Source of the DNA: Nemertoderma westbladi
Lineage: Eukaryota; Xenacoelomorpha; Nemertodermatida; Nemertodermatidae
DNA length: 56,068 nt
Assembly (NCBI GenBank): GCA_032718475.1
Contig: JAUCBJ010005170.1
Coordinates: forward strand, 1-56,068
Direction: 5' to 3'
The translations under genes and the position numbers were made by a program. The notes under the pieces are model-generated. The model did no database searches and was not told the origin of the DNA. It worked only from the letters and a program-made list of their open reading frames with translations. Below are positions 30,059 through 42,010 of this stretch, piece by piece; within the stretch, counting starts at the first letter, position 1; each line of letters opens with the position of its first letter.

Positions 30059-31193
30059 GTTCCAGTTGTTGGCATTCAGATTCAGGATGGGATGGGGAGG
30101 AGACATTGCGAAAAATCGTTGATTGACTCAGGATGTAGCAAATCATTGGTATCAGCTGATTAGTGTAGAACTCGAGACTTGCACATTAAATCGTACCGAG
30201 GGGGAAGCAAAAATATTATTATGTTGGATGGAGAAACAGAGACACGCATTATGGGAGAAGTTTCTCTGAACATCGAGGAGGTTGCTGGAATGGAGCAGCG
30301 CTTTACTTGGTCATTCTTGGTTATTGAGAAAATGCTAGGCGATGACACAATAATATTGGGGTATGATGCAATAAAGAAGATTGGTCCAGCTATATTGATT
30401 AAGACGTTGTTTGGGGAAACCAGGGATATAAAGGAACTGGTCAGAGCAGCAGCGAGCTTCATTTCTCCCAAAATTGCCAAACCATTCTCTAATCCGGTAA
30501 TCGAATTAGATGAGTCAGACTTTAGCGCTACCTACGATGCATATAAATGGGTTGCTGAGTGGAAGTGGAAGAACAACTCGGAGCCGATGCTGCGAAATAG
30601 AGCAACAGAGTACAAAATTTGTCCGGAACATCGGCGGATGTTCGAATCGGGGATGGAAGAGTGGGTACAGCAAGGTTGGATTGTACCATACGACCCAGAT
30701 AAACACAGTGTGGTGCGAGGTACTATTCCAATCATGTCTAAATATGAACCGAAGAAAGAAAGAGTCCGCCCCATATTGGATTAGAGAGAGTTGAACCAGC
30801 ATGTGGAAAACTCGCCAGGTCGCGAAGCGGCTGCCTGTAACGAAAAAATGCGTAAGTGGGGGAAGTATGGGAAATAAAACAGTGCTTTTAGACTTGAGAT
30901 GGGCCTATATGCAGGTAGGAATTACTGAAGCATTGAGACCCTTTCCAACCGTGGTATACCATGGGACTCGGTACTTGGTTACAATAATGGGGTTTGGGTT
31001 AGGACCAGCGCCCAAAATCATGGATAGAATAGTGGAGAAAGTGTTATCAAAGGATGTAGAAGTGAAGAAAGCAACTAACAACTTTAGAGATGACGTCTAC
31101 ATCGATACAGAACGCATTTCGACTGACAAAGTGCACGACCATCTGACTAAGTACGGACTGATGACTAAACCAGCGAAAAAATCGAGCATGTAA
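30059..31193 (+). pseudogene. gypsy-like protease and reverse transcriptase, broken
   Basis: The aspartic protease active site LIDSGCSKSLVSAD is at about 30117-30160. A frame from about 30179 covers the protease-reverse transcriptase linker and reverse transcriptase start (GWIVPYDPDKHSVVRGTIPI, RVRPILD) and ends at a stop at 30782-30784, where RELNQHVENSPG follows in the same frame. Further on, in another frame, are TVLLDLRWAYMQVGI and NFRDDVYID. The expected catalytic box YxDD is replaced by FRDD, which may be a lineage trait or decay. Confidence 0.7.
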
Positions 31194-31516
31194 GCTGAGT
31201 ATTAGGACTCCACATAACAGAAGACCATACTGGTACGCTGCAGTAGAATCGCGACTCGGAGGTACCAACGGAAGTGTCGGATACGATAACTAGACAAGAA
31301 ATATATTCGCTGTGCGGGAAGTTGCGTTGTCACTATCCAATAGCAGGATGGATCAGGCCTGCATGGGCATGGATTCAGCGGTGCTGTGCAGAAACGGCAT
31401 GGGACAACGTCGTCGATGCGAAAGTTAGACAGATGGCTATGGAAATGTTGTAATGGTTAAAACTAGATGACCCAGCTACTGGAGAATGGGTAGTTAATCC
31501 AACTTCCAAGGGTATA

Positions 31517-32161
31517 GTGTGGACAGACGCAAGCTCCATTGCCAAGGGAGTACTTGTAGAGATCGAAGGAACTACAGTTGAAGATGCAGCATGGCTACGA
31601 AAAACAAATGGCACAAACCATATAAATGTTGCAGAGTTGGATGCAGCAATTGAAGGAATTAACCTCGCAATAGATTGGGGGATAAAAGAAATAGATTTAA
31701 TGGTAGATTCAATCAGCTGGCTCCATGCAGTGGTTACCAATTCCCATCGCATCAGAACAAAGGGACAATCGCGGAAATTAATAGCAAGACGGCTGGATAT
31801 AATCGCTAACACTATCCAACAATTTGACTTGAAGATCCACCCATGTCAAGTACCCACACATTTAAACAAAGCAGATGCGCTAACAAGAGTTCCGAAGAAT
31901 TGGTTAAAAATAGGCGATAGCGAACCAGATGGTATCGAAGAAAATCAAAGAAAACCTGTAGCAGCAGCTGTGGCAACAACGCAGGTCAAAGAAACAGTAG
32001 ATTCAGATCATCGAAAACGGATTACAGAAATTCACAACATATTCCATCCGGGTATCAAGAAAACATTGGAGATGTGTCGTTGTGACGTTGAACTGAAAGA
32101 AGTAATAGACAACAAATGGTGGAACAAATATGTTGGTAATGCCAGCAATGCAACAGCATAG
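31517..32161 (+). pseudogene. gypsy-like RNase H and integrase zinc region
   Basis: An open frame of about 214 codons. The RNase H acidic positions are visible as WTDAS, NVAELDA, MVDSIS and KADALTRV. It then enters the start of the integrase zinc region (HNIFHPGIKKTLEMC). The integrase core continues in a different frame from 32130, implying a frameshift. Confidence 0.7.
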
Positions 32162-33005
32162 ATCCGAGTCCATTGAATTGGAAGACTGGGAGTACAAAGC
32201 AACAAAAGTGTGGAATCAGCTATCGATAGACTTCGTTGAATATGGAAATCGGCAGTATCTGTCAATAAAGGACTGTGCAACAAAGTATACCATAATACGT
32301 CGTGTAACCAACGAGAATGCTTGCAATGTGGTGCGAGAAATGCAGCAGATCTTCACAGAATTTGGTCCTCCAGACATAGTGATGGCTGACCACGGACCGG
32401 CATTCTGGAGCTACGAGTTCCAGAAATTCCTCAGTAAATGGGAAGTAAACATATCATACATATGTGCGTATCGACCACAGGGCAACCCGGTCGAACGGGT
32501 ACACCACACTATAAAAACGTGGGTGGCACGCTCGGGGAAAACGTTAGAACAGTCGACTTTCTGGTACAATCATACCACAAGTAGAGGAGAAGACGGTTCC
32601 CCCGCGGAATTGTGTTTCCAAGGGTTAGCGCAGAGACGTACCAAGCTACCGGGTATCACAACAGCAACAGGACAAACGAGCGCTGACATGACGAAGCCAC
32701 TACACAAGATACAGCCAGGAGACTGGGTCTATGTAAAACCTGGACAACATGTAAAATGCTGGAAGAAGTGGAGAGGCCCAGTTCGAGTCGAAACAGTAGA
32801 CAAGTGGGCGGTAGTTGTAAATGGAGTCAGAAGACACATGAATGACGTAAGAAAGACCTACCGACAAGAAGAGAAAGTAGTTGTTCACGAGACGACGCAC
32901 GATAATAATAGTGATAGCAGCAGGGAAGACAGTGAAGACTCAGTTATAGAATTGTCATCAAAGAAATTAACAAGACCACAGCGAACAGTACGCCCACCGA
33001 GATGA
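32130..33005 (+). pseudogene. gypsy-like integrase core
   Basis: About 290 codons open. D-D-E residues are seen in QLSIDFVEY, IVMADHGPAF and GNPVERVHHTIK, with normal spacing. A C-terminal region (GDWVYVKPGQHVKCWKKWRGP) resembles the gypsy GPY/F-like tail, followed by a Ser/Asp/Glu-rich end. This is the best-preserved part of the element, but it is out of frame with the preceding domain and has no start codon of its own that matters. Confidence 0.75.
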
Positions 33006-33091
33006 TATATAGAGGAATGTTGAAGCCGACTGAAACAGTTTGAAACTGAAAGTAAAATATGATAAAGTTTTTATGAAAAAACTGTGGGAGA

Positions 33092-33334
33092 TGTGGGGAA
33101 AAGGTAGGATCTAAGTCCATTTCTGGACGGAAAAACAATAGACTGATGTACTGTATACCGGTACGGTAAGTACTGCTGTTCTAGAACTTATTGGTGTTGG
33201 GGTTGATAACGGGCTACCGGTACCCTAGGCGGATTGCACTGATTGCAGTAATTGAGGTTATTCTGAGTGCAGTTTAAGTTGTACGATATCTTTAACATTG
33301 ATAACTGGCATTAGGCAACATTGTTTTCATCACA
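33092..33334 (+). repeat. 3' LTR of the gypsy-like element
   Basis: 243 bp, the same length as the 5' LTR. It is preceded by ACTGTGGGAGA, a short purine-rich primer candidate, and followed by the CCTTT duplication. Confidence 0.88.
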
Positions 33335-33344
33335 CCTTTGGCAA

Positions 33345-34085
33345 CATCCTTTGAGTTTATACTCATACGATCAGACATTTCCTGACGAATTTCAAAGTTA
33401 AATTTCAAAGTTGGTTTTCTTGGAGTTAACAAAAAGATCAAGACTAGAAGCAGCCTGTTCTAATGGGCTAAGGGGCCGTTGGGCTCCCTCTAGTGCTTCT
33501 GAGAATACTCCTAAGTCATCAGCAAAGTCTAGATCAGTTAGGTACTTGGCAGGATTTCCTCGACTTCTGGAGCCAGTAGGTGGAGTTATCATCACCCCAT
33601 CATCATTATGATGATCTAAGGACATGAGTAGAACATATTCAACCACAATTATGAATAAGAATGGCGCAAGTGTGTCTCCCTGGAGGATTCCACATAATAC
33701 TTCAAATGGTTCTGTGTCACCATCAACAGTAGACACAAATGTCATCGAACCATCGTATACTGACTAATCTGATTGGTGTAATAATTTCACCAGGAAACCC
33801 ATAACCCATTCTGATTTCCACGTAGCGATAGCAGTCACGCAATGGGATCCCTGATGCGATTTATAGAATTCTATTGTATAACTTTGCAGCAATCGAGATC
33901 AATGAGATTCCCCGAAAAGAACCATAGAGTGTTAGGTTGCCCTTCTTGGGAACTGGCACCAACTTATTTGTTTTCATTTCTTGTGTGACTCTTGTTGTTC
34001 GGTACATGTCTACTATGATGGGATAGATGAGCTTTAAACACTCAGGTATTTTAAAGACCTCAGAGGGAACACCATCTACTCTATT
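33345..34085 (-). pseudogene. LINE family 1, copy A: truncated reverse transcriptase
   Basis: Read on minus from 34085: GVPSEVFKIPECLKLIYP, NKLVPVPKKGNLTLYGSF, GISLISIAAKLYNRIL, then a gap and decay. It then continues TVDGDTEPFEVLCGILQGDTLAPFLFIIVVEYV and the catalytic LDFADDLGV (about 33510-33535), ending near DRMSINSK at 33345. It lacks the 5' end and the C-terminal part. The same family recurs in copies B, C and D in this window. Confidence 0.8.
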
Positions 34086-35070
34086 GGCACGCGATGACAA
34101 GCGTAACCTAGTAAAACTTTTTCTAAGGTAATCTGGAATGTAACTTTTTTGACAAGTAAATATCGTGTGGTGTAAAGTGTACTATTTATTTCGGATCTAT
34201 AAAAGACAAACTTACTTGCTGTCTCGGGTTTATTTAAAACAACACCTTTACTTTTTTCAAAACTATTACATATAGTAGTACTATTATTATCTAAAACTGA
34301 CATTAACTTATTATAACCCGGCGTTTTCTCGCTATAACACAGATCTAGTGATCCAGAACTTAGTGAATTGGTAAATTACGATTCTTACAAGTAGTTTTCG
34401 TATGTAGTTTTTCCTATTTTTATTTATGATGTCAACCAATCTTGGGAAACCACTTTCAATAAAGCATAAATCATTGGGTGTCTGCAGTCTGACTGATAGT
34501 ATAACTTTTTTCATTTTTATTTCATTTTTATTTCATTTTCATGTATAAACAGTCTAAGGATTTGACATTATCAGTTAACCACGATTCACTAGCGTAAAAA
34601 ATCGTTGAAATTACACATGCGTTTAGCACTTGCTTTTAAAAAATGAAAGGAACATTACAATTTTTACTACAGAAAATAATAAACTTATTCATCGTGTCTA
34701 GACATAACTTTTCATGTAGCTTCAAACCGCTAGACATTCTACAGTACCATCATCCGTAAATATTGACCCTTGGTACGAATCATTGTTACTGTACGAAATC
34801 ATTAAATCATCAACGCATAGATCATATTAATCTATCTTTTTACTATTTATTACAAAATACTTTGTTTTCTTGGCTCTAATACTCATACCATATTCTTGGC
34901 AATATTGCTGTAGGACTTTTATTTTACCAACGCAGTTCGCAATAATGGTAGTGGACAGTATCACGATGTCGTCCATTAATAGTAGAACTGAAGCGTTCCT
35001 AAAAAACCATCGGATTTATAGGCTTCCTTTATCATAAGTACAAGTTTATTCATATAAATACAGAATAAGG
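34086..35070 (-). pseudogene. LINE family 2 fragment: reverse transcriptase palm to C-terminus
   Basis: Read on minus: LFCIYMNKLVLMIKEAYKS, a palm motif MDDIVILS near 34960, RAKKTKYFVINS, then NACVISTIFYASESWL, and an end PDYLRKSFTRLRLSSRANR that resembles the C-terminal tail of many LINE reverse-transcriptase ORFs. Several frameshifts and stops are present. It differs from family 1 on both sides and is joined directly to copy A at about 34085 and to the 3' end of copy B at about 35080. Confidence 0.65.
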
Positions 35071-35079
35071 TAACACTAC

Positions 35080-36590
35080 TTACTACTACTACTACTATTT
35101 TTAAGAATGTCTTGTCGACAAAATTGCGTCGCCACAACTCACTATCACCCATGACATTTGCTAGATCATTCGCATCTTCAAGGCCAGTGTCCTTTAAGAT
35201 GCATCTCAAGAAAGTCAATGGCTGTCCAGTGTCCACCATGCTTATTCACTCCATGAGGCCGTCAAAGTACAAGATTATATGCACTGGCTGGTCCTCACGG
35301 CGAAAGCAATGTCCTGCAAAGCGGAGGAGACTTTGTTCTAGTGTCCAGCTTGGGGGAACTAATGAGACACCTCCAATGTTATATAGTGTCTGGTTGGAGA
35401 TATGTGCATTGTTCTTGACACAATGAACCCGGCGTAGAATTGTTGTGAATGTGCCATCCAGAGATTTGGTGTCCTCAGCAGTTAGAGCCCAGCATGGACT
35501 CCCGTAGAGCAGTACTGGAACTACTGCTGCTCTAAATAATCGGACCTTAAGTTTCCGATTAATTCTCTGTGACTTCCAAATCGTGGAAAGCATATTCATT
35601 CAAGGCTGCCCATGCCTTTCCCTTACGTATTCGAAGGTCTTCACCTGACTTCCGGATCCATGATCACAGGTAACAGAAGTCATCCACATGCTCAAGCATT
35701 CCATCCTTTGATCTTATGCTCATCCGGTCAGAGACTTGCTGAGAACTTTTAAAGTTGACTGTCAAAATTTTGGTCTTTTTGGAGTTAATAAAAAGACCAA
35801 CACTAGAAGCAGCCTGTTCTAATGGGGTTGGGGTTGGGCTCCCTTTAGTGATTCTGAGACTACTCCTAAGTCATCAGCAACGTCTAGATCAGTTAGGTAC
35901 TTGGCAGGATTTCCTCGACTTCTGGAGCCAGTAGGTGGAGTTACCATCACCCGATCTTCATTATGATGATCTAAGGACATGCGTAAACATAGTCAACCAC
36001 AATTATGAATAAGAATGGCGCAAGTGTGTCTCCTTGGAGGAATCCTCATAATACTTCTAATGGTTCTGTGTCACCATCAACAGTTGATACAAATGTTGTC
36101 GAACCATCGTTTACTGATCTGATTGCTGCAATAATTTCATCAGGAATCCCATATAATGAAAGTATGCTGAACATACGTGAGCGAGAGACTGATTGAAAGG
36201 CTTGAAGAAGACAACAAAGATAACAGCTAGATACCTGTCTTTATTTTTTGATAATTTTTCAATTATCCTTCTAAGTGCCAAAATGGGCTCCATGGTACCA
36301 CGACCTTTACGGAACCCATTCTGATTTCCACGGAGCAGTCTCTCAATGGGATCCCTGATGCGATTTAATAGCATTCTATTGTATAGCTTTGCAGCAATCG
36401 AGATCAATGAGATTCCCCAAAAAGAACCATAGAGTGTTAGGTTGTCCTTCTTGGGGACTGGCACCAACTTATTTGTTTTCATTTCTTGTGGGACTCTTGT
36501 TGTTCGGTACATGTCTACTATGATGGGATAGATGAGCTTTAAACACTCAGATATTTTAAAGACCTCAGGGGGGACTTCCACTCCCCTGGC
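35080..36590 (-). pseudogene. LINE family 1, copy B, reaching its 3' end
   Basis: Read on minus: VPPEVFKISECLKLIYP, RNQNGFRKGRGTMEPILALR, AVIFVVFFKPF (a decayed form of the usual VDFxKAFD), the DVADDLG palm motif near 35857-35880, KLKVRLFRAAVVPVLLYGSP, CWALTAEDTKSLDGTF and TLEQSLLRFAGHCFRRED, then DANDLANVMGDSELWRRN near 35130. It ends in a (TAG)n-type tail on minus (TACTACTACTACTA at 35082-35097), as in LINEs with microsatellite tails. Stops and frameshifts make it dead. Confidence 0.8.
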
Positions 36591-37400
36591 ACAAAAAAAT
36601 CTAAGCAGAAACCACTACCGGGATTATTAGCAATAATTCTCGTGTTGTTGCAAATCATAGAACTTACAAAATAATTTGACAACAAAATAACAACCAGGGA
36701 GAGGAAATACAATAAGGAACTCGAGTGGGGCCTTCGTGTAGCAAAAGCTGCAAGCCATCTTACTGAACAATTATAATTAACTATGGCTAGTTATATATTG
36801 GCTTTCCACACACACACCCACATTGGATTCCCTAAGTATGATCCACCCGGCCTGAGCCGTAATAATCATACGTATCATGCCACTGATGGTAGCAAACCAT
36901 TGGTAAAGCAGCCAATAGAGGAGAGCGTGAATGTATATAGGCCTAATTTAAAGTACATAGTTAAAAAAAACAGAAAATAATATTTAAAAATAATATAATT
37001 AAAATATAAAATAAAAATAATTATTATGTAATCATAATAAATATATTGAATAATTAATTGTTAATAAATTTCACTTATAATCGAAATAGCAATAAAAATC
37101 GTATAAATTGAGCATATGAGCAGATCAGTTGACAAAAAGGACCAAAATTACGTACATCAATGTATCAAGGTGACCAGTTAAAGGTCAACGTCTCCGAGTT
37201 AAAGACCCTTATTTATTTATGTAAACCTCCCCCGCTGCGTTTGATCGGAGAGAGAAAATTTCGGGTCAAAACGCTGCAAAGTGCTACTCTGCAGAAGCAT
37301 ACTTCCCAGACTTTTCTTCTACTTGCCTAGATTCACCTGGAATATAAAATATTGTGACAGTACCGTCAATTATATAATTTTTTTTTATACAGGTTTACTT
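36591..37400. other. unassigned AT-rich stretch
   Basis: No convincing gene. A 65-codon open frame at 36783-36980 has no recognisable content. Very AT-rich from 36960 to 37110. Confidence 0.4.
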
Positions 37401-37657
37401 TTTTGATAAATATTTATTTGTTACTATAATAACTACTTGTTCTAGAACATTTATTAGTAACAGTACCGTATGTATTTATTGCAACATTTATTGTAAATAG
37501 TATTTCAACTTCTCTTGTTGATTATCATTAGCTAACTTATTTTAATGCCATAAAGCGCCCTATTTTTAGGAACCTAAACAACACAAGTATTGGTTCTCAT
37601 TCAAAGAATCGTTGGAATATTTAACACAACAAACAATATGTAGATATCAAGGTGATC

Positions 37658-38755
37658 ATGGCGTCTTGTTTCAGTAGACCTAGTCGTGGAAAAATTGTAC
37701 GAGCTGTGGAAGCCATCGAATTGAACGAAAATCAGTTGCCGACGCAAATAGAGGAAAATGAAGACATAGAGGCGAACATTCCGAGCTCACCTCATCCGAA
37801 CAATGCAGAACAATCAAACTGGCTGTGCAGAAGGCTGAGTGTTTGTGACAAAAGGAAACTTTTAATCGCGGTAATAGGGATTATTCTGCTATCTATTTCA
37901 ACGGCCATAATATTAATAGCGCTGTTACCATCTGCACCAGCTGTGTCGACCACCAATAGCTCAATACATTTAGGTGACGTCCCAGACACAAATGGTGCCT
38001 TCCCTACAACCGAGGCCACTGAAAGTACCACACCAAAGGAGACAGATGGTGCCTCCCCCACAACCGAGGCCGCTGTAAGTACCACACCAACGGCCACAGA
38101 TGGTGCCTCCTCGACAACCACAATCACGGATACGACTCCGATAACGTTAGACACCTTCCCATGTGCCGGTATTCAGGGCGGTAAAGTGGTAGACAATGAA
38201 CCTTTAAATAAAGAATTGAAATGCGTCCCCTCCGAGAAACTTCTAATACAGAGACATGACAACGCACATTTCTTTGATTTCAATAAAGATTGGGATGATT
38301 ATAAAGATGGTTTTGGTGACGTCGATGGTGAAGGCGGTTACTGGATCGGATTAGAACCAATTCATCTGATAACGAAAAGATGGAAATGTCACCTAGAAAT
38401 TATCTTAGAGCTCGATCGCATGATTTCAAAGCATTATTATCATAATGTGAAGGTCCAATCAGAAAAAAATTCAAATTACACGTTTCAATACGATAATTGG
38501 TAGTCGATAGACAACCATTTGAATGATGGAATGGCTGGAGCTAACAAGAAACAATTCTCGACGAAAGATAGAGATAATGATGATGATAACAGCAAATCTT
38601 TGGCTAAAGATCGAGAAAGCGGTTGGTGGCACACAAAGGAGTCTAAAACGGACCTCAATGGTCACCATACGGGAAATCGGAAAAATCGAAGTTATTGGGA
38701 CGAAACGTTCATTCTTAGTAATGGAATATACCTCACTGACTGCAAATTACTTTAA
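37658..38755 (+). pseudogene. decayed paralogue of the mucin-stalked fibrinogen-related membrane protein
   Basis: It starts at ATG 37658 and shares, nearly unchanged, the segment EDIEANIPSSPHPNNAEQSN and the same transmembrane region (KLLIAVIGIILLS). Only about 2.5 of the 18-residue mucin repeats remain, against 14.5 in the copy at 4416. The fibrinogen-related part runs to a TAG at 38501-38503, right after YDNW, and then resumes in the same frame with DGMAGANKKQFSTKDRDND and SGWWHTKESKTDLNGH to the end at 38755. The interval just after the stop is diverged, so a local rearrangement rather than a single base change may be responsible. If translated as is, it would lack the final 80 or so residues including the WW motif. 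The upstream flank is also duplicated. An intron or a shortened functional product remains possible. Confidence 0.75.
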
Positions 38756-38920
38756 CTCGCCATAATGTCATAAATTCTACAAATGATTAACGGTATTATC
38801 TGAGTATTTGTACAATCGTAATAGACAGACTTACAGTAACGCGGCACTACAAATGACCTGTGTACATTCCAACAACAACACCAAATACCGGCTTCTTTTA
38901 ATAATCATTTTAAAAAGCGG

Positions 38921-41161
38921 AACTAGTGGGGAGAAGTACGGAACTAGTGGGAAAGGAGTACATAACTAGTGGAGAGGAGTACGGAACTAGTGGGGAGGAG
39001 TACGGACTATTGGGGAGGAGTACGGAACTAGTGGGGAGGAGTACGGAACTAGCGTGGAGGAGTACGGAACTAGTGGGGAGGAGTACGGAACTAGTGGGGA
39101 GGAGTACAGAACTAGTGGGGAGGAGTACATAACTAGTGGGGAGGAGTACAGAACTAGTGGGGAGGAGTACATAACTAGTGGGGAGGAGTACAGAACTAGT
39201 GAGGAGGAGTACGGAAATAGTGGGGAGGAGTACGGAACTTGTGGGGAGGAGTACGGAACTAGTGGGGAGGAGTACATAACTAGTGGAGAGGAGTAAGGAA
39301 CTAGTGGGGATGAGTACAGAACTAGTGGGGAGGAGTAAGGAACTAGTGGGGAGGAGTATGGACTATTGGGGATGAGTACGGAACTAGTGGGGAGGAGTAT
39401 GGACTATTGGGGATGAGTACGGAACTAGTGGGGAGGAGTACGGAAATAGTGGGGAGGAGTACGGAACTTGTGGGGAGGAGTACAGAACTTGTGGGGAGGA
39501 GTACATAACTAGTGGAGAGGAGTAAGGAACTAGTGGGGAGGAGTACGGACTATTGGGGAGGAGTACAGAACTAGTGTGTAGGAGTACGGAAATAGTGGGG
39601 AGGATTATGGACTATTGGGGATGAGTACGGAACTAGTGGGGAGGAGTACGGAACTAGTGTGTAGGAGTACGGAAATAGTGGGGAGGAGTACGGAACTTGT
39701 GGGGAGGAGTACGGAACTAGTGGGGAGGAGTACAGAACTAGTGATGCGGAGTACGGAACTAGTGGGGAGGAGTACGGAACTAGTGGGGAGGAGTACAGAA
39801 CTAGTGGGGAGGAGTACAGAACTAGTGGGGAGGAGTAAGGAACTAGTGGGGAGGAGTATGGACTATTGGGGATGAGTACGGAACTAGTGGGGAGGAGTAC
39901 GGAAATAGTGGGGAGGAGTACGGAACTTGTGGGGAGGAGTACAGAACTTGTGGGGAGGAGTACATAACTAGTGGAGAGGAGTAAGGAACTAGTGGGGAGG
40001 AGTACGGACTATTGGGGAGGAGTACAGAACTAGTGTGTAGGAGTACGGAAATAGTGGGGAGGAGTATGGACTATTGGGGATGAGTACGGAACTAGTGGGG
40101 AGGAGTACGGAACTAGTGGGAAGGAGTACGGAACTAGTGGGGAGGAGTAAGGAACTAGTGGGGAGGAGTACAGAACTAGTGGGGAGGAGCAAGGAACTAG
40201 TGGGGAGGAGTACGGAACTAGTGGGGAGGAGTAAGGAACTAGTGGGGAGGAGTACAGAACTAGTGGGGAGGAGTAAGGAACTAGTGGGGAGGAGTACGGA
40301 ACTAGTGGGGAGGAGTACTGGACTATTGGGGAGGAGTACGGAACTAGTGGGGAGGAGTACGGAACTAGTGGGGAGGAGTACAGAACTAGTGATGCGGAGT
40401 ACGGAACTAGTGGGGAGGAGTACATAACTAGTGGGGAGGAGAACAAAGCTTGTGGGGAGGAGTACGGAACTAGTGGGGAGGAGTACGGAACTAGTGGCGA
40501 GGAGTACAGAACTAGTGGGGAGGAGTACAGAACTAGTGGGGAGGAGTACAGAACTAGTGGGGAGGAGTACAGAACTAGTGGGGAGGAGTACAGAACTAGT
40601 GGGGAGGAGTACGGAACTAGTGGGGAGGAGTACGGAACTAGTGGGGAGGAGTACGGAACTAGTGGGGAGGAGTACATAACTAGTGGGGAGGAGTACGGAA
40701 CTAGTGGGGAGGAGTACGGAACTAGTGGGGAGGAGTACGGAACTAGTGGGGAGGAGTACGGAACTAGTGGGGAGGAGTACGGAACTAGTGGGGAGGAGTA
40801 CGGAACTAGTGGGGAGGAGTACGGAACTAGTGGGGAGGAGTACGGAACTAGTGGGGAGGAGTACGGAACTAGTGGGGAGGAGTACGGAACTAGTGGGGAG
40901 GAGTACAGAACTAGTGGGGAGGAGTACAGAACTAGTGGGGAGGAGTACGGAACTAGTGGGGAGGAGTACGGACTATTGGGGAGGAGTACAGAACTAGTGG
41001 GGAGGAGTACAGAACTAGTGGGGAGGAGTACAGAACTAGTGGGGAGGAGTACGGAACTAGTGGGGAGGAGTACGGAACTAGTGGGGAGGAGTACAGAACT
41101 AGTGGGGAGGAGTACATAACTAGTGGGGAGGAGTACGGAATTAGTGGGGAGGAGTACGGAA
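38921..41161. repeat. 21-bp minisatellite, about 107 units
   Basis: Unit GAACTAGTGGGGAGGAGTACG, with variants ATAACTAGT, CAGAACTAGT, GGACTATTG and AAATAGTG that recur in higher-order blocks (for example 39350-39640 resembles 39850-40080). The right half (about 40600-41000) is the most uniform. The strand is purine-rich (GGGGAGGAG). All open frames here, both strands, are artefacts of a 21-bp period without stops. It begins directly after the decayed fibrinogen-related copy. Confidence 0.95.
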
Positions 41162-41254
41162 CGATAACCCCGTCACGATAAAAAACATATGTACTGTATG
41201 TTTGAGGTCATTCACCTCATTATTATGGACATTATAAGATAAAGATAGTCCCTC

Positions 41255-42010
41255 AAGAAATGAATACAAATAAGTTGGTCCCGCCCCAAAGAAGGGCAAC
41301 CTAACACTCTATGGTTCTTTTCGGGGAATCTCATTAATCTAGATTGCTGCAAAACTATACAACATAATTCTATTAAATCGCATCAGGGATCCCATTGAGA
41401 GACCGCTACTTGGAAATCAGAATGGGTTCCGTAAAGTCGTGGGACCTTTGAAGGACAATTTAAGAGTTATCAACAAAGAAAGTCGCTGTCTTCCTAATGC
41501 TTGTTATCTTTGTTTGTTGACTTCTTTAAGGCCTTCGACTCAGTCTCCCGACCGCGTATGTTCAGCATACTGGCAGCATTTGGGATTCCTGAGGAAATTA
41601 TTGCAGCTATCAGATCACTTGTACGATGGATCCACCACGTTTGTGTCTACTGCTGATGGTGACACAAATCCAATCGAAGTATTATGGGGAGACATTCAGG
41701 GTGGCAATGGGAGTCCATGAGGGGCTCTAACTGCAGAGGATACCAAATTTTTGGATGGCACTTATACAAGAAAGTTGCGCCGGGTTCATTCATGCATAGA
41801 CGGGTTCAAGTACAAAGAACACATCTCCTCAAACTTTTTAAAACCTTAGAGGTCTGTGTTTCATTAATCCCTCTCCAAGCTTGAAACTTGAGCGGAGCCG
41901 CCTCCATTTGGTAGGACATTACATTCGCCGAGAGGACCAGCCTGTGTACAATCTTGTACTTTGGCAGCCTCATGAGGAAAATAAGCATGGTGGATTGGAC
42001 ATGGACAGCC
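41255..42010 (+). pseudogene. LINE family 1, copy C, internally deleted
   Basis: On plus: EMNTNKLVP-, GNLTLYGSFRGISLI, NRIRDPIERPLLGNQNGFRK, FFKAFDSVSRPRMFSILAAF, IPEEIIAAIRSLV and TVDGDTNPIEV-like peptides, spread over frames. It then jumps near 41695-41720 from the GxIQG motif straight to ALTAEDTKFLDGTYTRKLRRV, so the catalytic palm region is missing. It ends with HGGLDMDSPCP-like sequence near 42010. It abuts the 21-bp array. Confidence 0.75.

Larger units (their letters stand above)
28902..33339 (+). mobile_element. decayed Ty3/gypsy-like LTR retrotransposon, 4.4 kb
   Basis: Two 243-bp LTRs (28907-29149 and 33092-33334) start TGT and end ACA. They are flanked by a 5-bp duplication CCTTT (28902-28906, 33335-33339). 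The internal order is gag, two CCHC knuckles, protease, reverse transcriptase, RNase H, integrase. Placing integrase after RNase H fits gypsy or BEL but not copia, and the gag and integrase are unlike the BEL element here. Stops and frameshifts break the frames several times, and the LTRs differ at more than ten positions, so it is older than the BEL element. Confidence 0.85.

Noticed and set aside
38926-40997. Several open frames encoding LVGRSTE, EEYGTSG or SSPLVPY repeats
   Set aside because: The 21-bp period is divisible by three and stop-free, so open frames appear on both strands. There is no start context or domain.
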